DNA of 64,000 bases from Streptomyces sp. A1277 (GCF_004795015.1 NZ_SSBI01000035.1:20944-84943), one strand, 5' to 3'. Numbered from the stretch's first letter, positions 30,949 to 40,612 are shown. Program-made: numbers and translations. The notes: a model not told the origin generated them from the letters alone.

Positions 30949-32136
30949 CTTCACACAGATGACCTGCTTCACCTTGGCGACGACCTCCACCAGGTCCCTC
31001 TGCTGCTCCATGACCTGCTCGATCGGCTTGTACGCCGCAGGGATCTCGTCCACGACTCCGGAGTCCTTGCGGCACTCCACGCCCTGCGTCTGCGCCGCGA
31101 GGTCACGCGCCGAGAACCTTCGCTTGGCCGCGTTGCGGCTCATCCGGCGGCCGGCGCCGTGCGAGGCCGAGTTGAACGCCTTCTCGTTGCCGAGGCCCTT
31201 GACGATGTACGTGGCCGTGCCCATGGAACCCGGAATAATTCCCAGCTCCCCCTGGCCGGCCCGAATGGCGCCCTTGCGGGTGACCAGCAGGTCCATGCCT
31301 TCGTAGCGCTCTTCCGCGACGTAGTTGTGGTGACAGCTGACCTCCTGGCCGAAGGTCACCTTCGCCTTCTTGAACTCTTTGCGGACCACGTTCTTCAGGA
31401 GCGCCATCATGGCCGCACGGTTGTACTTCGCGTACTCCTGCGCCCAGAAGAGGTCGTTGCGGTAGTCCCGCATCGGCTCGGTGCCCGCGAGGAATACCGC
31501 GAGGTCGCGGTCGACCAGTCCCTGGTTGTGTGCCAGCTGCTGCGCCCGGCCGATGTGGAAGTCGGCCAGTTCCTTTCCGATGGCACGCGAGCCGGAGTGC
31601 AGCGTGAGCCACACCGCGCCGGACTCGTCCAACGAGACCTCGATGTGGTGGTTGCCCCCGCCGAGCGTTCCCATCTGCTTTGTCGCCCGTTCCTGACGGA
31701 ACTTGACCGCTTCGGCCACCCCGTCGAACCGCCCCCAGAAGTCGTCCCAGCCCGGCGCGGCCAGCCCGTACAGGCCCGACGGGTCCACCGGCTCGTCGTG
31801 CATCCCCCGGCCCACCGGAATGGCCTGCTCGATCTTCGAGCGGAGCCCGGACAGGTCCCCGGGCAGATCGTTGGCGGTCAGCGAGGTCTTCACCGCGGAC
31901 ATGCCGCAGCCGATGTCCACGCCGACCGCGGCCGGGCAGACCGCCCCGTGCATCGCGATCACCGAGCCGACCGTGGCGCCCTTGCCGAAGTGGACGTCGG
32001 GCATGACGGCCAGGCCCTTGATCCAGGGCAGCGTGGCGACGTTGCGCAGCTGCTGCATCGCCACGTCCTCGACCGAGGCCGGGTCGGCCCACATGCGGAT
32101 GGGAACCTTCGCCCCCGGTACCTCTACATACGACAT
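30943..32136 (-). CDS. rtcB: RtcB-family RNA-splicing ligase
   Basis: A 397-residue RNA ligase that joins 2',3'-cyclic phosphate or 3'-phosphate ends to 5'-OH ends with GTP and Mn2+. Metal and catalytic motifs are PDVHFGKGATVGSVI, the Cys in VGVDIGCGMSAV, GGGNHHIEV, HSGSRAIG and the guanylylated-His region NSASHGAGRRMSR. ATG 32136 has GAGGGG upstream; longer frames are not supported. No archease or RtcR/RtcA gene is adjacent, unlike in many bacteria. It may repair tRNA or rRNA after nuclease stress. It is divergent from a DUF3558 lipoprotein gene. Confidence 0.92.
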   Translation of the reverse strand: MSYVEVPGAKVPIRMWADPASVEDVAMQQLRNVATLPWIKGLAVMPDVHFGKGATVGSVIAMHGAVCPAAVGVDIGCGMSAVKTSLTANDLPGDLSGLRSKIEQAIPVGRGMHDEPVDPSGLYGLAAPGWDDFWGRFDGVAEAVKFRQERATKQMGTLGGGNHHIEVSLDESGAVWLTLHSGSRAIGKELADFHIGRAQQLAHNQGLVDRDLAVFLAGTEPMRDYRNDLFWAQEYAKYNRAAMMALLKNVVRKEFKKAKVTFGQEVSCHHNYVAEERYEGMDLLVTRKGAIRAGQGELGIIPGSMGTATYIVKGLGNEKAFNSASHGAGRRMSRNAAKRRFSARDLAAQTQGVECRKDSGVVDEIPAAYKPIEQVMEQQRDLVEVVAKVKQVICVKG

Positions 32137-32297
32137 AGCCCCTCGATTCCCCCGAAAAGTCTGAAAGCGCAAAACCGGCGCCAAGATCGGCAATAAGGTC
32201 GGCCGACCGGCATTCACAGCGGCGCGTGCGATACACATTGTGTCCACCGGCCGCCATCGGGCGGCAACCGTTTTTCGCACGAAGGGAGCCCAGGACC

Positions 32298-33167
32298 GTG
32301 CGACGAATGGCGTACGCGACCGGCGCCGTGCTCATCGCAGCGCTCGCCGCCGGCTGCTCCAGCGACTCCGGAGGCGGCAGTTCCGCCCCCGACAGCAAGC
32401 CCGGGACCCCGGCCGCGTCGTCCGCACCGCCGGGCAAGTACCGCACCCTCCCCGACGCCTGCCGCGCCATCCCCCTCGCCACCCTCAAGGACCTCCTGCC
32501 CGGCACCGCCGAAATGCCGGAGGCCCAGCAGGAGAAGGTGTTCGAGGGTGCCCCCACGGTCACCTACGACACCGACCGCCGGATCGGCTGCCGCTGGAAG
32601 TCCGACGCCCCCGAGGGCTCCCGCAGCATCCACCTGGACTTCGAGCGCGTCGTCTCCTACGACACGTCGGTGAGCGACGACGACCGCGCCCGCGAGGTGT
32701 ACGCGAAGAAGGAGGCGGCGGCCGACCTCCCCGCCCCCACCCTCCCGTCCGGCGGCGGGAGCGGCGGCACCCCCGACGCCTCCCCGTCCGGCTCCGGCAA
32801 GGCGGACCCGGACGCGAGCGACGACGCGAGCGCCGACACCGACGCCGACGCCGACGGCAGCACGCCCGACGGGACCGCCGACGGCGGCACGCCCGACGGG
32901 GACACCGGCGGCAGCCCCGCCGAGAACCTTCAGCCCCGGCTCCTCGACAAGCTCGGCGACAGCGCGTTCCTGGACGATCTGCTCACCCGGGCGGGTTCCA
33001 CCGCGCAGCACCGCACGGTGAGCGTGGTGTTCCGCACATCGAACGTCATCGTCACCATCGATTACACGGCTCAGCCGGCCCTCTCCACCCAGGTCCCCGA
33101 CAGCAAGGAACTCCAGGAGAAGGCCCAGGCACTGGCCCGGCAGCTGGTCGAATCGTTCAACGCCTGA
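32298..33167 (+). CDS. DUF3558-family lipoprotein
   Basis: A 289-residue secreted lipoprotein. The signal peptide ends at AALAAGCSSDS (lipobox AAGC). The mature domain has the conserved start PGKYRTLPDACRAIPLATLK and a paired Cys in DRRIGCRWKSDA, typical of DUF3558. A middle low-complexity segment (rich in Asp, Ser, Gly, Pro) is followed by a conserved tail with VVFRTSNVIVTIDYTAQP. GTG 32298 precedes the basic signal-peptide start. A paralogue follows at 33359. The role is unknown; the family is abundant on the Streptomyces surface. Confidence 0.82.
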   Translation: MRRMAYATGAVLIAALAAGCSSDSGGGSSAPDSKPGTPAASSAPPGKYRTLPDACRAIPLATLKDLLPGTAEMPEAQQEKVFEGAPTVTYDTDRRIGCRWKSDAPEGSRSIHLDFERVVSYDTSVSDDDRAREVYAKKEAAADLPAPTLPSGGGSGGTPDASPSGSGKADPDASDDASADTDADADGSTPDGTADGGTPDGDTGGSPAENLQPRLLDKLGDSAFLDDLLTRAGSTAQHRTVSVVFRTSNVIVTIDYTAQPALSTQVPDSKELQEKAQALARQLVESFNA

Positions 33168-33358
33168 CGCCGCCCGCGGGCCCGCCCGGCCCCGGCCCCG
33201 GCCGCTCCCCGGGCCGCCCGGCCGAGGCGGCATCCGGTCGCCGTCCGTCGTACCGTGGCCCTCCGGAGCCACCGGCGGCCGCTCGCCGCCGACTGCCTCC
33301 GCACGGCTACCGCCGCGCAACCGTCCCCCGTCCGCCGCGCCATCCGACTGAAGGAACC

Positions 33359-34156
33359 ATGCACCGATCAGCCCCGCGACTCACCCGCATACTCGCCTGC
33401 GCCGCCGTCCCGGTGATGCTCGTCGTCGCCGGCTGCTCGTCGGACTCCGACGGCAAGAAGGACGCGGCCTCGTCCGCCTCCGCCTCGCCGGAGGCGACGA
33501 AGTCGGAACCGGCCGTCGAGGCGGCGAAGTTCGCCGAGCTGCCGGACCCCTGCTCCTCGGTCCGGGCGAAGACCGTCAAGTCCCTGGTGCCTTCGGCCAA
33601 GAGCAAGAAGGGCACCCGCGGCAAGACCAGCGACGCCGCCGCCCGGGGCAGCTGCTCCTGGAACGGCCTGGCCGACAAGGGCGTCAAGGGCTCCCAGTAC
33701 CGCTGGCTGGACGTCGGCTTCACCCGCTTCGCCTCGGACCGGACCCTGGGCAGCGGGGCCTCGCGCGCCGGCGACGACTTCACCAAGCAGGTCGGCAAGG
33801 CCGAGTCGGCGGACGGCGCGAAGAACGTCAAGTCCGCTCCCGTCACCGGCATCGGCGACCAGGCGACCAGGGTCACGTACGACCTCGCCAAGTCGGGCGA
33901 GGACTTCAGGTACGCCACGGTCATCGCCCGTACGGGGAACGTCGTGGTCGTCGTCAACTACAACGGCGCGGGCTTCGCGGGCTCCAAGACCCCCACCGCC
34001 GAGACCGTCGTCAAGGGCGCCGCGATGGCCGTCAAGGACGCGGTCGCCGCCGTCGCCGACGCCAACGGGGGCGCTCAGCCGAGCAACTCCCCGAAGTCCT
34101 CCGGGAAGCCCTCCAAGTCCCCCGCCTCTTCGGCAGGTTCCAAGACGTCGGACTGA
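33359..34156 (+). CDS. DUF3558-family lipoprotein, second copy
   Basis: A 265-residue lipoprotein with signal peptide ending in VMLVVAGCSSDSDG. The mature domain shows the same Cys pattern as its neighbour (LPDPCSSVRAKTVKSLVP, then GSCSWNGLADKG) and a conserved VIARTGNVVVVVNYNG strand. The C-terminus is a Ser/Pro/Lys-rich tail ending SAGSKTSD. ATG 33359 has AAGGAA upstream. The two genes are diverged paralogues, about 190 bases apart, probably from tandem duplication. Function unknown. Confidence 0.8.
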   Translation: MHRSAPRLTRILACAAVPVMLVVAGCSSDSDGKKDAASSASASPEATKSEPAVEAAKFAELPDPCSSVRAKTVKSLVPSAKSKKGTRGKTSDAAARGSCSWNGLADKGVKGSQYRWLDVGFTRFASDRTLGSGASRAGDDFTKQVGKAESADGAKNVKSAPVTGIGDQATRVTYDLAKSGEDFRYATVIARTGNVVVVVNYNGAGFAGSKTPTAETVVKGAAMAVKDAVAAVADANGGAQPSNSPKSSGKPSKSPASSAGSKTSD

Positions 34157-34286
34157 TCCGAGGACCGCCCCCGCCCCCTCCCCCCGCGACACCCCTCGCA
34201 CACATGTGCCAGGCTGTGCCCGCCGGAAACAAGCCACGGCAGCAAGCCAAGGGCACGAGGACGAGGGAACAGGGAGGGGATGGGGG

Positions 34287-35669
34287 GTGGCTGCGATGCA
34301 GCTGACGCGCATGCACCGGGTGCTGATCGGGCTCGTGGTGGCCGGCGCGGTCCTGATTGCCGCGATCGGCTTCGCCGGTTCCTACGCGGCGGTGCGCGAG
34401 CTCGCCCTGCAGAAGGGGTTCGGGGACTTCTCGCTCGTCTTCCCGATCGGCATCGACGCGGGCATCTGCGTCCTGCTGGCCCTCGACCTGCTGCTGACCT
34501 GGCTGCGCATCCCCTTCCCGCTGCTGCGGCAGACGGCCTGGCTCCTGACGGCCGCCACCATCGCGTTCAACGGCGCGGCCGCCTGGCCCGACCCGCTCGG
34601 CGTCGGCATGCACGCGGTGATCCCGGTGCTGTTCGTGGTCTCCGTCGAGGCCGCCCGGCACGCGGTGGGCCGGATCGCGGACATCACCGCCGACAAGCAC
34701 ATGGAAGGCGTCCGCCTCACCCGCTGGCTCCTCTCCCCCGTCCCCACCTTCCGCCTCTGGCGCCGCATGAAGCTGTGGGAGCTGCGCAGTTACGAGCAGG
34801 TCATCAAGCTCGAACAGGACCGGCTGATCTATCAGGCCCGCCTCCAGGCCCGCTACGGCCGCAACTGGCGCCGCAAGGCGCCCGTCGAGTCCCTGATGCC
34901 GCTCCGGCTCGCGAAGTACGGCGTACCGCTGGCCGAGACCGGCCCGGCCGGCCTGGCCGCCGCAGGCATCGAACCGGCCCTCCTGCCCCCGGCCCCCGCC
35001 GCACCCGCCGCACCCGCCGCACCCGCCGCCCCCGCCGTGGAAACGGCCCAGCAGCACCCCGAACTCCCCCAGGCCGCACACCAGGAAGCCCCCGCAGGTC
35101 CCACGGCCCCCGCAGCCCCCCAGGACCACCAGCAGCCCCAGGAGCATCCCCAGGGCCCCCAGCAGCCCGCCACCGAGGAGAACCCCTGGTTCCCGTCCCA
35201 GGCGACCGCCAAGGTCTACGAGGGCGGGTACGACCCGGGCTTCGAGGTGCCGGGGCCCACTCCGCACCAGGTCCCCTCGGGCCCCAACGGCCGCACCCGC
35301 CCCCTGGGCAACGTGGGTACGGTCGGCAGCTCCGCCCCCGACGCCCGCACCGAGCAGCAGCTCCCCTTCCCGCAACAGCTCCCGCAACAGCAGCTCCCGG
35401 AGCAGCCCGTCGCCGAGGCCGCCGAGGAGTGGGCCGAGGAATGGGCGCAGGAGGACGCGGAGTTCAGCGAGATCGCGTACGAGGTCTTCGCCGCGTTCGT
35501 GACCGAGCACAACGACTACCCGAGCGTCGCGGTGCTCGACATACACCTGTCGGACGGCCACAACGTGCGTCACCCGCGCAGCGAGGCGCTGATCCGGCAG
35601 CTGATGCCGCTGTTCAAGGAGCGCTACCACGCGGAGCAGGCCGAGCTCGAGGCCGACCACATCGCCTGA
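34287..35669 (+). CDS. DUF2637-domain membrane protein
   Basis: A 460-residue protein. Residues about 1-125 hold four transmembrane helices (VLIGLVVAGAVLIAAIGFAG, VFPIGIDAGICVLLALDLLL, AWLLTAATIAFNGAAAW, MHAVIPVLFVVSVEAAR), the DUF2637 module seen also in actinomycete plasmid-transfer (SpdB-like) proteins. A helical stretch, then a low-complexity region with AAP repeats and Gln/Pro-rich segments (about 235-390), and a C-terminal HTH-like region (VAVLDIHLSDGHNVRHPRSE) follow. GTG 34287 has GGAGGGG upstream. The absence of transfer genes nearby makes a conjugation role unlikely; function is open. Confidence 0.75.
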   Translation: MAAMQLTRMHRVLIGLVVAGAVLIAAIGFAGSYAAVRELALQKGFGDFSLVFPIGIDAGICVLLALDLLLTWLRIPFPLLRQTAWLLTAATIAFNGAAAWPDPLGVGMHAVIPVLFVVSVEAARHAVGRIADITADKHMEGVRLTRWLLSPVPTFRLWRRMKLWELRSYEQVIKLEQDRLIYQARLQARYGRNWRRKAPVESLMPLRLAKYGVPLAETGPAGLAAAGIEPALLPPAPAAPAAPAAPAAPAVETAQQHPELPQAAHQEAPAGPTAPAAPQDHQQPQEHPQGPQQPATEENPWFPSQATAKVYEGGYDPGFEVPGPTPHQVPSGPNGRTRPLGNVGTVGSSAPDARTEQQLPFPQQLPQQQLPEQPVAEAAEEWAEEWAQEDAEFSEIAYEVFAAFVTEHNDYPSVAVLDIHLSDGHNVRHPRSEALIRQLMPLFKERYHAEQAELEADHIA

Positions 35670-35690
35670 GCGCGACACCTGACGTACGGC

Positions 35691-35723
35691 GAAGGGCCGC
35701 CCCCACCAGGGGGACGGCCCTTC
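35691..35723. terminator. Bidirectional terminator
   Basis: GAAGGGCCG-CCCCC pairs with GGGGG-A-CGGCCCTTC (one bulge) between the convergent DUF2637 gene and lysS. Confidence 0.85.
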
Positions 35724-35738
35724 AGCGCATCCGCACGC

Positions 35739-37496
35739 TCACGTGCCCAGGAGCCTGCGCACCCGGTCCGCCCCGACCGCGAGCAGCAGCGTGGGCAGGC
35801 GCGGGCCCGTGTCGCGGCTGACGAGCAGCCGGTAGAGCAGGGCGAAGAAGGACCGCTGGGCGGTCTTCAGCTCGGGCGTCGGCTTGGCGTCGGGCTCCAG
35901 TCCTGCGAGGACCTTCGGCACGCCGTAGACGAGGGTGGTCAGCCCGTCCAGGGACCAGTGCGTGTCCAGCCCCTCGGTCAGCAGCCGCAGCGACTCGCGG
36001 CCCTGCTCGTCGAGCGAGCCGAGCAGCTCCTCGTCCGGCTCGTCGCGGACGACGGTGCGGGCCTCGGCCGGGACCTGGGTGGTGATCCAGGACTCGGCGC
36101 GGTCCAGGCGCGGCCGGGCCTCGTCCAGCGAGGTGAGCGGGTTCGAGGGGTCCAGCTCGCTGAGGATGCGCAGGGTCTGGTCCTCGGCGCCGGCGGTGAT
36201 GTCCGCGACCGAGGCGAGCGTGCGGTACGGCAGCGGGCGCGGCGTGCTCGGGAGCTCACCGGCGGCGGTGCCGATCGCGCGGGCGTACGCGGCGGCGTCG
36301 GCCGGCAGCACGGAGCCGTCGGCGACCTTGCGGGCCAGCGAGTCCCACTCGTCGTAGAGCCGCTGGATCTCCTGGTCGAAGGCGATCTTGAAGGACTGGT
36401 TGGGCCTGCGGCGGGCGTAGAGCCAGCGCAGCAGCGGCGCCTCCATGATCTCCAGCGCGTCGGCCGGGGTCGGCACGCCGCCCTTGCTGGAGGACATCTT
36501 GGCCATGCCGGAGATGCCGACGAAGGCGTACATCGGGCCGATGGGCTGGACGCTGTCGAAGACCTCGCGGACGATCTGGCCGCCGACGACGAAGGAGGAG
36601 CCGGGCGAGGAGTGGTCGACGCCGGAGGGCTCGAAGATCACGCCCTCGTACGCCCAGCGCATCGGCCAGTCGACCTTCCAGACCAGCTTGCCGCGGTTGA
36701 ACTCGCTCAGCCGTACCGTTTCGGCGAAGCCGCAGGCCGAGCAGGTGTAGTTCAGCTCGGTGGAGTCGTCGTCGTACGAGGTGACGGTGGTGAGGTCCTT
36801 CTCGCAGTTGCCGCAGTAGGGCTTGTACGGGAAGTAGCCGGCGGAGCCGCCGCTGCCGTCGTCCTCGCCGGCCGCGCCGGAACCGGCCTCGGCCTCCAGT
36901 TCGGCTTCGTCCACCTTCTTCTGCTGCTGCGGCTTCTTGCCGCCCTTGGCACCGCCGGCCGCCGGGTCCTTCTTGGTGCGGTAGCGGTCGAGGACGGCGT
37001 CGATGTCGGCGCGGTGGCGCATCGCGTGCAGGATCTGCTCGCGGTAGGTGCCCGCGAGGTACTGCTCCGTCTGGCTGATGCCGTCGTACTCGACGCCCAG
37101 CTCGTCCAGGGACGCGGTCATCGCGGCCTTGAAGTGCTCGGCCCAGTTCGGATACGAGGACCCGGCGGGCGCGGGCACCGAGGTCAGCGGCTTGCCGATG
37201 TGCTCGGCCCAGCTCTCGTCCACGCCCGCGACGCCGTTCGGCACCTTGCGGTAGCGGTCGTAGTCGTCCCAGGAGATCAGGTGCCGGACGGTGCGGCCGC
37301 GGCGGCGGATCTCGTCGGCGACCAGGTGCGGGGTCATGACCTCGCGGAGGTTGCCCAGGTGGATCGGGCCCGACGGGGAGAGGCCGGAGGCGACGACGAC
37401 CGGTTTGCCAGGCGCACGACGCTCCGATTCGGCGATGACCTCGTCCGCGAAGCGGGAGACCCAGTCGGTCTCGGTGCTGCTCTGACTCTGAGCCAC
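35739..37496 (-). CDS. lysS: Lysyl-tRNA synthetase, class I
   Basis: A class I lysine--tRNA ligase of about 585 residues. The HIGH equivalent is SGPIHLGNLRE and the KMSKS loop is GMAKMSSSKGG. A zinc ribbon (CGNCEKDL, then CSACGFAETV) is visible. Class I LysRS is archaeal-type but is standard in actinobacteria. Compared with the core fold there is a low-complexity Lys/Gln/Glu/Gly-rich insert around residues 180-220. The start is uncertain: GTG 37505 is only two bases after AGAAGGAC, while GTG 37496 has a longer spacing; 37496 is used. It is divergent from argS. Confidence 0.95.
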   Translation of the reverse strand: MAQSQSSTETDWVSRFADEVIAESERRAPGKPVVVASGLSPSGPIHLGNLREVMTPHLVADEIRRRGRTVRHLISWDDYDRYRKVPNGVAGVDESWAEHIGKPLTSVPAPAGSSYPNWAEHFKAAMTASLDELGVEYDGISQTEQYLAGTYREQILHAMRHRADIDAVLDRYRTKKDPAAGGAKGGKKPQQQKKVDEAELEAEAGSGAAGEDDGSGGSAGYFPYKPYCGNCEKDLTTVTSYDDDSTELNYTCSACGFAETVRLSEFNRGKLVWKVDWPMRWAYEGVIFEPSGVDHSSPGSSFVVGGQIVREVFDSVQPIGPMYAFVGISGMAKMSSSKGGVPTPADALEIMEAPLLRWLYARRRPNQSFKIAFDQEIQRLYDEWDSLARKVADGSVLPADAAAYARAIGTAAGELPSTPRPLPYRTLASVADITAGAEDQTLRILSELDPSNPLTSLDEARPRLDRAESWITTQVPAEARTVVRDEPDEELLGSLDEQGRESLRLLTEGLDTHWSLDGLTTLVYGVPKVLAGLEPDAKPTPELKTAQRSFFALLYRLLVSRDTGPRLPTLLLAVGADRVRRLLGT

Positions 37497-37675
37497 GGTC
37501 GGCACGTCCTTCTCTCGGGTAGGACTCGTAGGGGCACCGCCCATTCTCCCAGGTGCGGCCCGCAGCACGAAAACGGCTTTACGGGGCCCCGCGGCACGGG
37601 CGAAGAAACCCGTTTACAGGCCGTGGGATACTTGGGGTCATCCCTTGTACCCCTACGGAAACGGCAGCCCGTCCC

Positions 37676-39454
37676 ATGCCTGAGCACGGCTCGGTCAATT
37701 CCCTCGCTTCCACGCTCCAGCAGCAGCTGGCGGACGCCCTGACGGCAGCACTGCCGGATGCCGGCGCCGCGGACCCGCTGCTGCGCCGAAGCGACCGGGC
37801 CGACTTCCAGGCCAACGGCATCCTGGCGCTCGCCAAGAAGCTCAAGGGCAACCCGCGCGAGCTGGCCGACCGGGTCACCGGCGCCCTCCCGGCCTCCGAC
37901 CTGATCAAGGACATCGAGGTCTCGGGCCCCGGCTTCCTGAACGTCACGCTCACCGACCGGGCGATCACCGAGACCCTCGCCGCGCGGGCCGCCGACGGCG
38001 ACCGGCTCGGCATCCCGGTGAACGAGGCGGCGGGCACCACCGTCATCGACTACGCCCAGCCGAACGTGGCCAAGGAAATGCACGTGGGCCACCTGCGGTC
38101 CGCCGTCATCGGTGACGCGATGGTGCAGATCCTGGAGTTCACCGGCGAGTCCGTCGTGCGCAGGCACCACATCGGTGACTGGGGCACCCAGTTCGGCATG
38201 CTCATCCAGTACCTCATCGAGCACCCGGACGAGCTGGACCACGAGGGCGGCAAGGAGGACGGCGAGGCCGCCATGTCCTCGCTCAACCGGCTCTACAAGG
38301 CGTCCAGGGCCCTGTTCGACTCGGACGAGGAGTTCAAGGCCCGCTCCCGGGACCGGGTGGTCGCGCTCCAGGCCGGGGACGCGGAGACGCTGGCCATGTG
38401 GCAGCGGTTCGTGGACGAGTCGAAGATCTACTTCTACTCGGTCTTCGACAAGCTCGACATGGAGATCAGCGACCCCGACATCGTCGGCGAGTCCGGGTAC
38501 AACGACATGCTGGAGGAGACCTGCCGCATCCTGGAGGAGACGGGCGTCGCCGTCCGCTCCGAGGGTGCGCTCTGCGTCTTCTTCGACGACGTGCTGGGCC
38601 CCGACGGCAACAAGGTCCCGCTGATCGTCAAGAAGACCAACGGCGGCTACGGGTACGCGGCGACCGACCTCTCCGCGATCCGCGACCGGGTGCAGAACCT
38701 CAAGGCGGACACCCTGCTGTACGTCGTGGACGTACGGCAGTCCCTGCACTTCAAGATGGTCTTCGAGACGGCCCGGCGGGCCGGCTGGCTGAACGAGGGC
38801 GTCAAGGCGCACCAGCTCGCCTTCGGCACGGTGCTCGGCAAGGACGGCAAGCCGTTCAAGACCCGTGAGGGTGTCACGGTCCGGCTGGAGGACCTGCTGG
38901 ACGAGGCGGTCGATCGGGCGACGGCCGTGGTCCGGGAGAAGGCCGGGAAGGTGGGCCTGTCCGAGGACGAGATCGTGGAGAACGGCCGGTACGTCGGCAT
39001 CGGCGCCGTGAAGTACGCGGACCTGTCGACCTCCGCCGTACGGGACTACAAGTTCGACCTGGACCAGATGGTGTCGCTGAGCGGCGACACGTCGGTGTAC
39101 CTCCAGTACGCGTACGCGCGCATCCGGTCGATCCTGCGCAGGGCCGGGGACGCGAAGCCGGTCGCGCACCCCGAGCTGGAGCTCGCCCCGGCCGAGCGGG
39201 CGCTCGGTCTGCACCTGGACCAGTTCGGCGAGACGCTGTCCGAGGTCGCGGCGAACTACGAGCCGCACAAGCTGGCCGCGTACCTCTACCAGCTGGCGTC
39301 GCACTACACGACGTTCTACGACCAGTGCCACGTCCTGAGCGAGGACAACCCGGCCGAGGTGGTCGAGAACCGGCTGTTCCTCTGCGACCTCACCGCCCGC
39401 ACCCTGCACAAGGGCATGGCGCTGCTGGGCATCCGGACACCCGAGCGGCTCTGA
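37676..39454 (+). CDS. argS: Arginyl-tRNA synthetase
   Basis: A 592-residue class I synthetase charging tRNA-Arg. The N-terminal additional domain covers about 1-110. The HIGH motif appears as KEMHVGHLRSAVIG, and the KMSKS loop as KDGKPFKTREGVTV. The C-terminal anticodon-binding DALR domain (ILRRAGDAKPV onward) ends at LLGIRTPERL. ATG 37676 is used. It is divergent from the class I lysS, an arrangement recalled in other Streptomyces. Confidence 0.95.
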   Translation: MPEHGSVNSLASTLQQQLADALTAALPDAGAADPLLRRSDRADFQANGILALAKKLKGNPRELADRVTGALPASDLIKDIEVSGPGFLNVTLTDRAITETLAARAADGDRLGIPVNEAAGTTVIDYAQPNVAKEMHVGHLRSAVIGDAMVQILEFTGESVVRRHHIGDWGTQFGMLIQYLIEHPDELDHEGGKEDGEAAMSSLNRLYKASRALFDSDEEFKARSRDRVVALQAGDAETLAMWQRFVDESKIYFYSVFDKLDMEISDPDIVGESGYNDMLEETCRILEETGVAVRSEGALCVFFDDVLGPDGNKVPLIVKKTNGGYGYAATDLSAIRDRVQNLKADTLLYVVDVRQSLHFKMVFETARRAGWLNEGVKAHQLAFGTVLGKDGKPFKTREGVTVRLEDLLDEAVDRATAVVREKAGKVGLSEDEIVENGRYVGIGAVKYADLSTSAVRDYKFDLDQMVSLSGDTSVYLQYAYARIRSILRRAGDAKPVAHPELELAPAERALGLHLDQFGETLSEVAANYEPHKLAAYLYQLASHYTTFYDQCHVLSEDNPAEVVENRLFLCDLTARTLHKGMALLGIRTPERL

Positions 39455-39466
39455 GCACGAGCGGCG

Positions 39467-39500
39467 CGGAAGGGCGGGGCCCCGGCGGGCCTCGCCCTTC
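39467..39500. terminator. Bidirectional terminator
   Basis: GGAAGGGCG-G-GGCCC pairs with GGGCC-T-CGCCCTTCC, 13 bases past the argS stop, between argS and a convergent minus-strand gene. Confidence 0.8.
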
Positions 39501-39514
39501 CTGTTCCCGGTCCC

Positions 39515-39943
39515 CTATTCGGGCCGTCCCAGCGCCCACCCGGAGACGTCGGCCAGCCGGCCCCGCCACAGCGGAAGCCGCAGCGGGCCCGCGCCGCCGC
39601 AGACGAGGGTCGCGTCGCGCAGGTGGATCCACCTGGGCAGCTGCCCCGGGTCCTCGTCCCCCCGCATCTCCTTGATCCCCTGGTCCACCGTCTCGGGGAA
39701 CTCCGCGAGGAGGTTGGCCCCCTCGCCCTCGACCTGGCGCAGGCTCCTGGACCACTCCGCCTTCCACGCCTCGTGGCCGATCACGTCTCCGTGCAGGACA
39801 CCGGCCGGAACCGCCAGCGTCAGCGGCAGCCCGGACCGGATCTCGCGGTTCAGGAGCCGGATCAGCAACTGGAGCTGAAGATCGGGCACGGGCTCGGTGA
39901 CCACCGTGAGGGCGTCCCGCGCGGGGTCGTCGGAGTCATTCAT
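39515..39943 (-). CDS. Putative gas-vesicle accessory GvpU-like protein
   Basis: A 142-residue cytoplasmic protein. It shows a beta-rich core, LPLTLAVPAGVLHGDVIGHE, then PRWIHLRDATLVCGG and WRGRLADVSGWALGRPE. This pattern resembles GvpU-type accessory proteins (VxGxLxS/G...WRGxI..V.GW). The assignment is tentative and from memory. ATG 39943 was chosen; the longer frame lacks support. No other gvp genes are near. It may belong to the small cluster with the ATPase-fold and PLD-type genes. Confidence 0.5.
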   Translation of the reverse strand: MNDSDDPARDALTVVTEPVPDLQLQLLIRLLNREIRSGLPLTLAVPAGVLHGDVIGHEAWKAEWSRSLRQVEGEGANLLAEFPETVDQGIKEMRGDEDPGQLPRWIHLRDATLVCGGAGPLRLPLWRGRLADVSGWALGRPE

Positions 39944-40129
39944 GGCTGTTCCCTTCGGCGGCGGCCCCTGTGCGGACGTCCCAGCGGCCCGGGATTCCTT
40001 CACTCGCTTTCCCCGCGCGAAGGCTCTCAACCCTCCCGCCATCTCGCAGAAATACTTCGGGTACGCAAGGGTCTGGAGGGCAAAAGAAGAATTCAGAACG
40101 TTCGACGATCATTTCTCTTGGGGCGAAAG

Positions 40130-40543
40130 ATGACCGACCGCAACGCGACCCTCCCCTCTTCTCCGGAGGGCATTACCGACACCGTACCGACACCCGCCAA
40201 GGCGTCCGAGGCGCGGGACGCGGCCGCCGCATTCGCCGCGGCGCTCGACCCGCCGCCCTCGTCCTCGGCGGTCCAGGACCTGCTGCTGCTCGTTTCGGAA
40301 CTGGTGACGAACGCGGTGCGCCATGCGGGGGCCGTCACCGCACTGGCGTTCGGAGCCGACGAGAACACGCTGTACGTGCAGATCGCCGATCCCAGTACCG
40401 TGCGCCCGCAGCCGCGCGCCCCGGACCTGAGGGGACGGGCCGGGGGGTTCGGCTGGCCGCTGATCCTACGGCTGGCCCGGAAGGCCGACATCCGCGACCG
40501 GGGCGACCAGGGAAAGATCATTCTCGTCTCCATGGCGCGCTGA
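40130..40543 (+). CDS. Anti-sigma-factor-type ATP-binding protein (HATPase_c, RsbW-like)
   Basis: A 137-residue GHKL ATPase-fold protein. The N box is LLLLVSELVTNAVRHAG, and the G1-type region is RAGGFGWPLILRLARKAD. Such small proteins in Streptomyces act as anti-sigma factor kinases or signalling ATP-binding proteins. ATG 40130 follows a weak GGGGCGA site. It is flanked by a GvpU-like gene and a PLD-family gene. Its partner sigma factor or antagonist is not present nearby. Confidence 0.78.
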   Translation: MTDRNATLPSSPEGITDTVPTPAKASEARDAAAAFAAALDPPPSSSAVQDLLLLVSELVTNAVRHAGAVTALAFGADENTLYVQIADPSTVRPQPRAPDLRGRAGGFGWPLILRLARKADIRDRGDQGKIILVSMAR

Positions 40544-40612
40544 CCGCGGCATTCCGCGGGGCCGGAGCATCCGGCCATTTCCGTGGAATTGATGGGCGCT
40601 TTCTGTTTATTC

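Noticed and set aside
34287..35669. Integrated conjugative element
   Set aside because: DUF2637 occurs in plasmid transfer loci, but no tra, rep, int or attachment site is near.
39515..39943. Gas-vesicle gene cluster
   Set aside because: Only one tentative accessory-type gene; no gvpA or other gvp genes are present.
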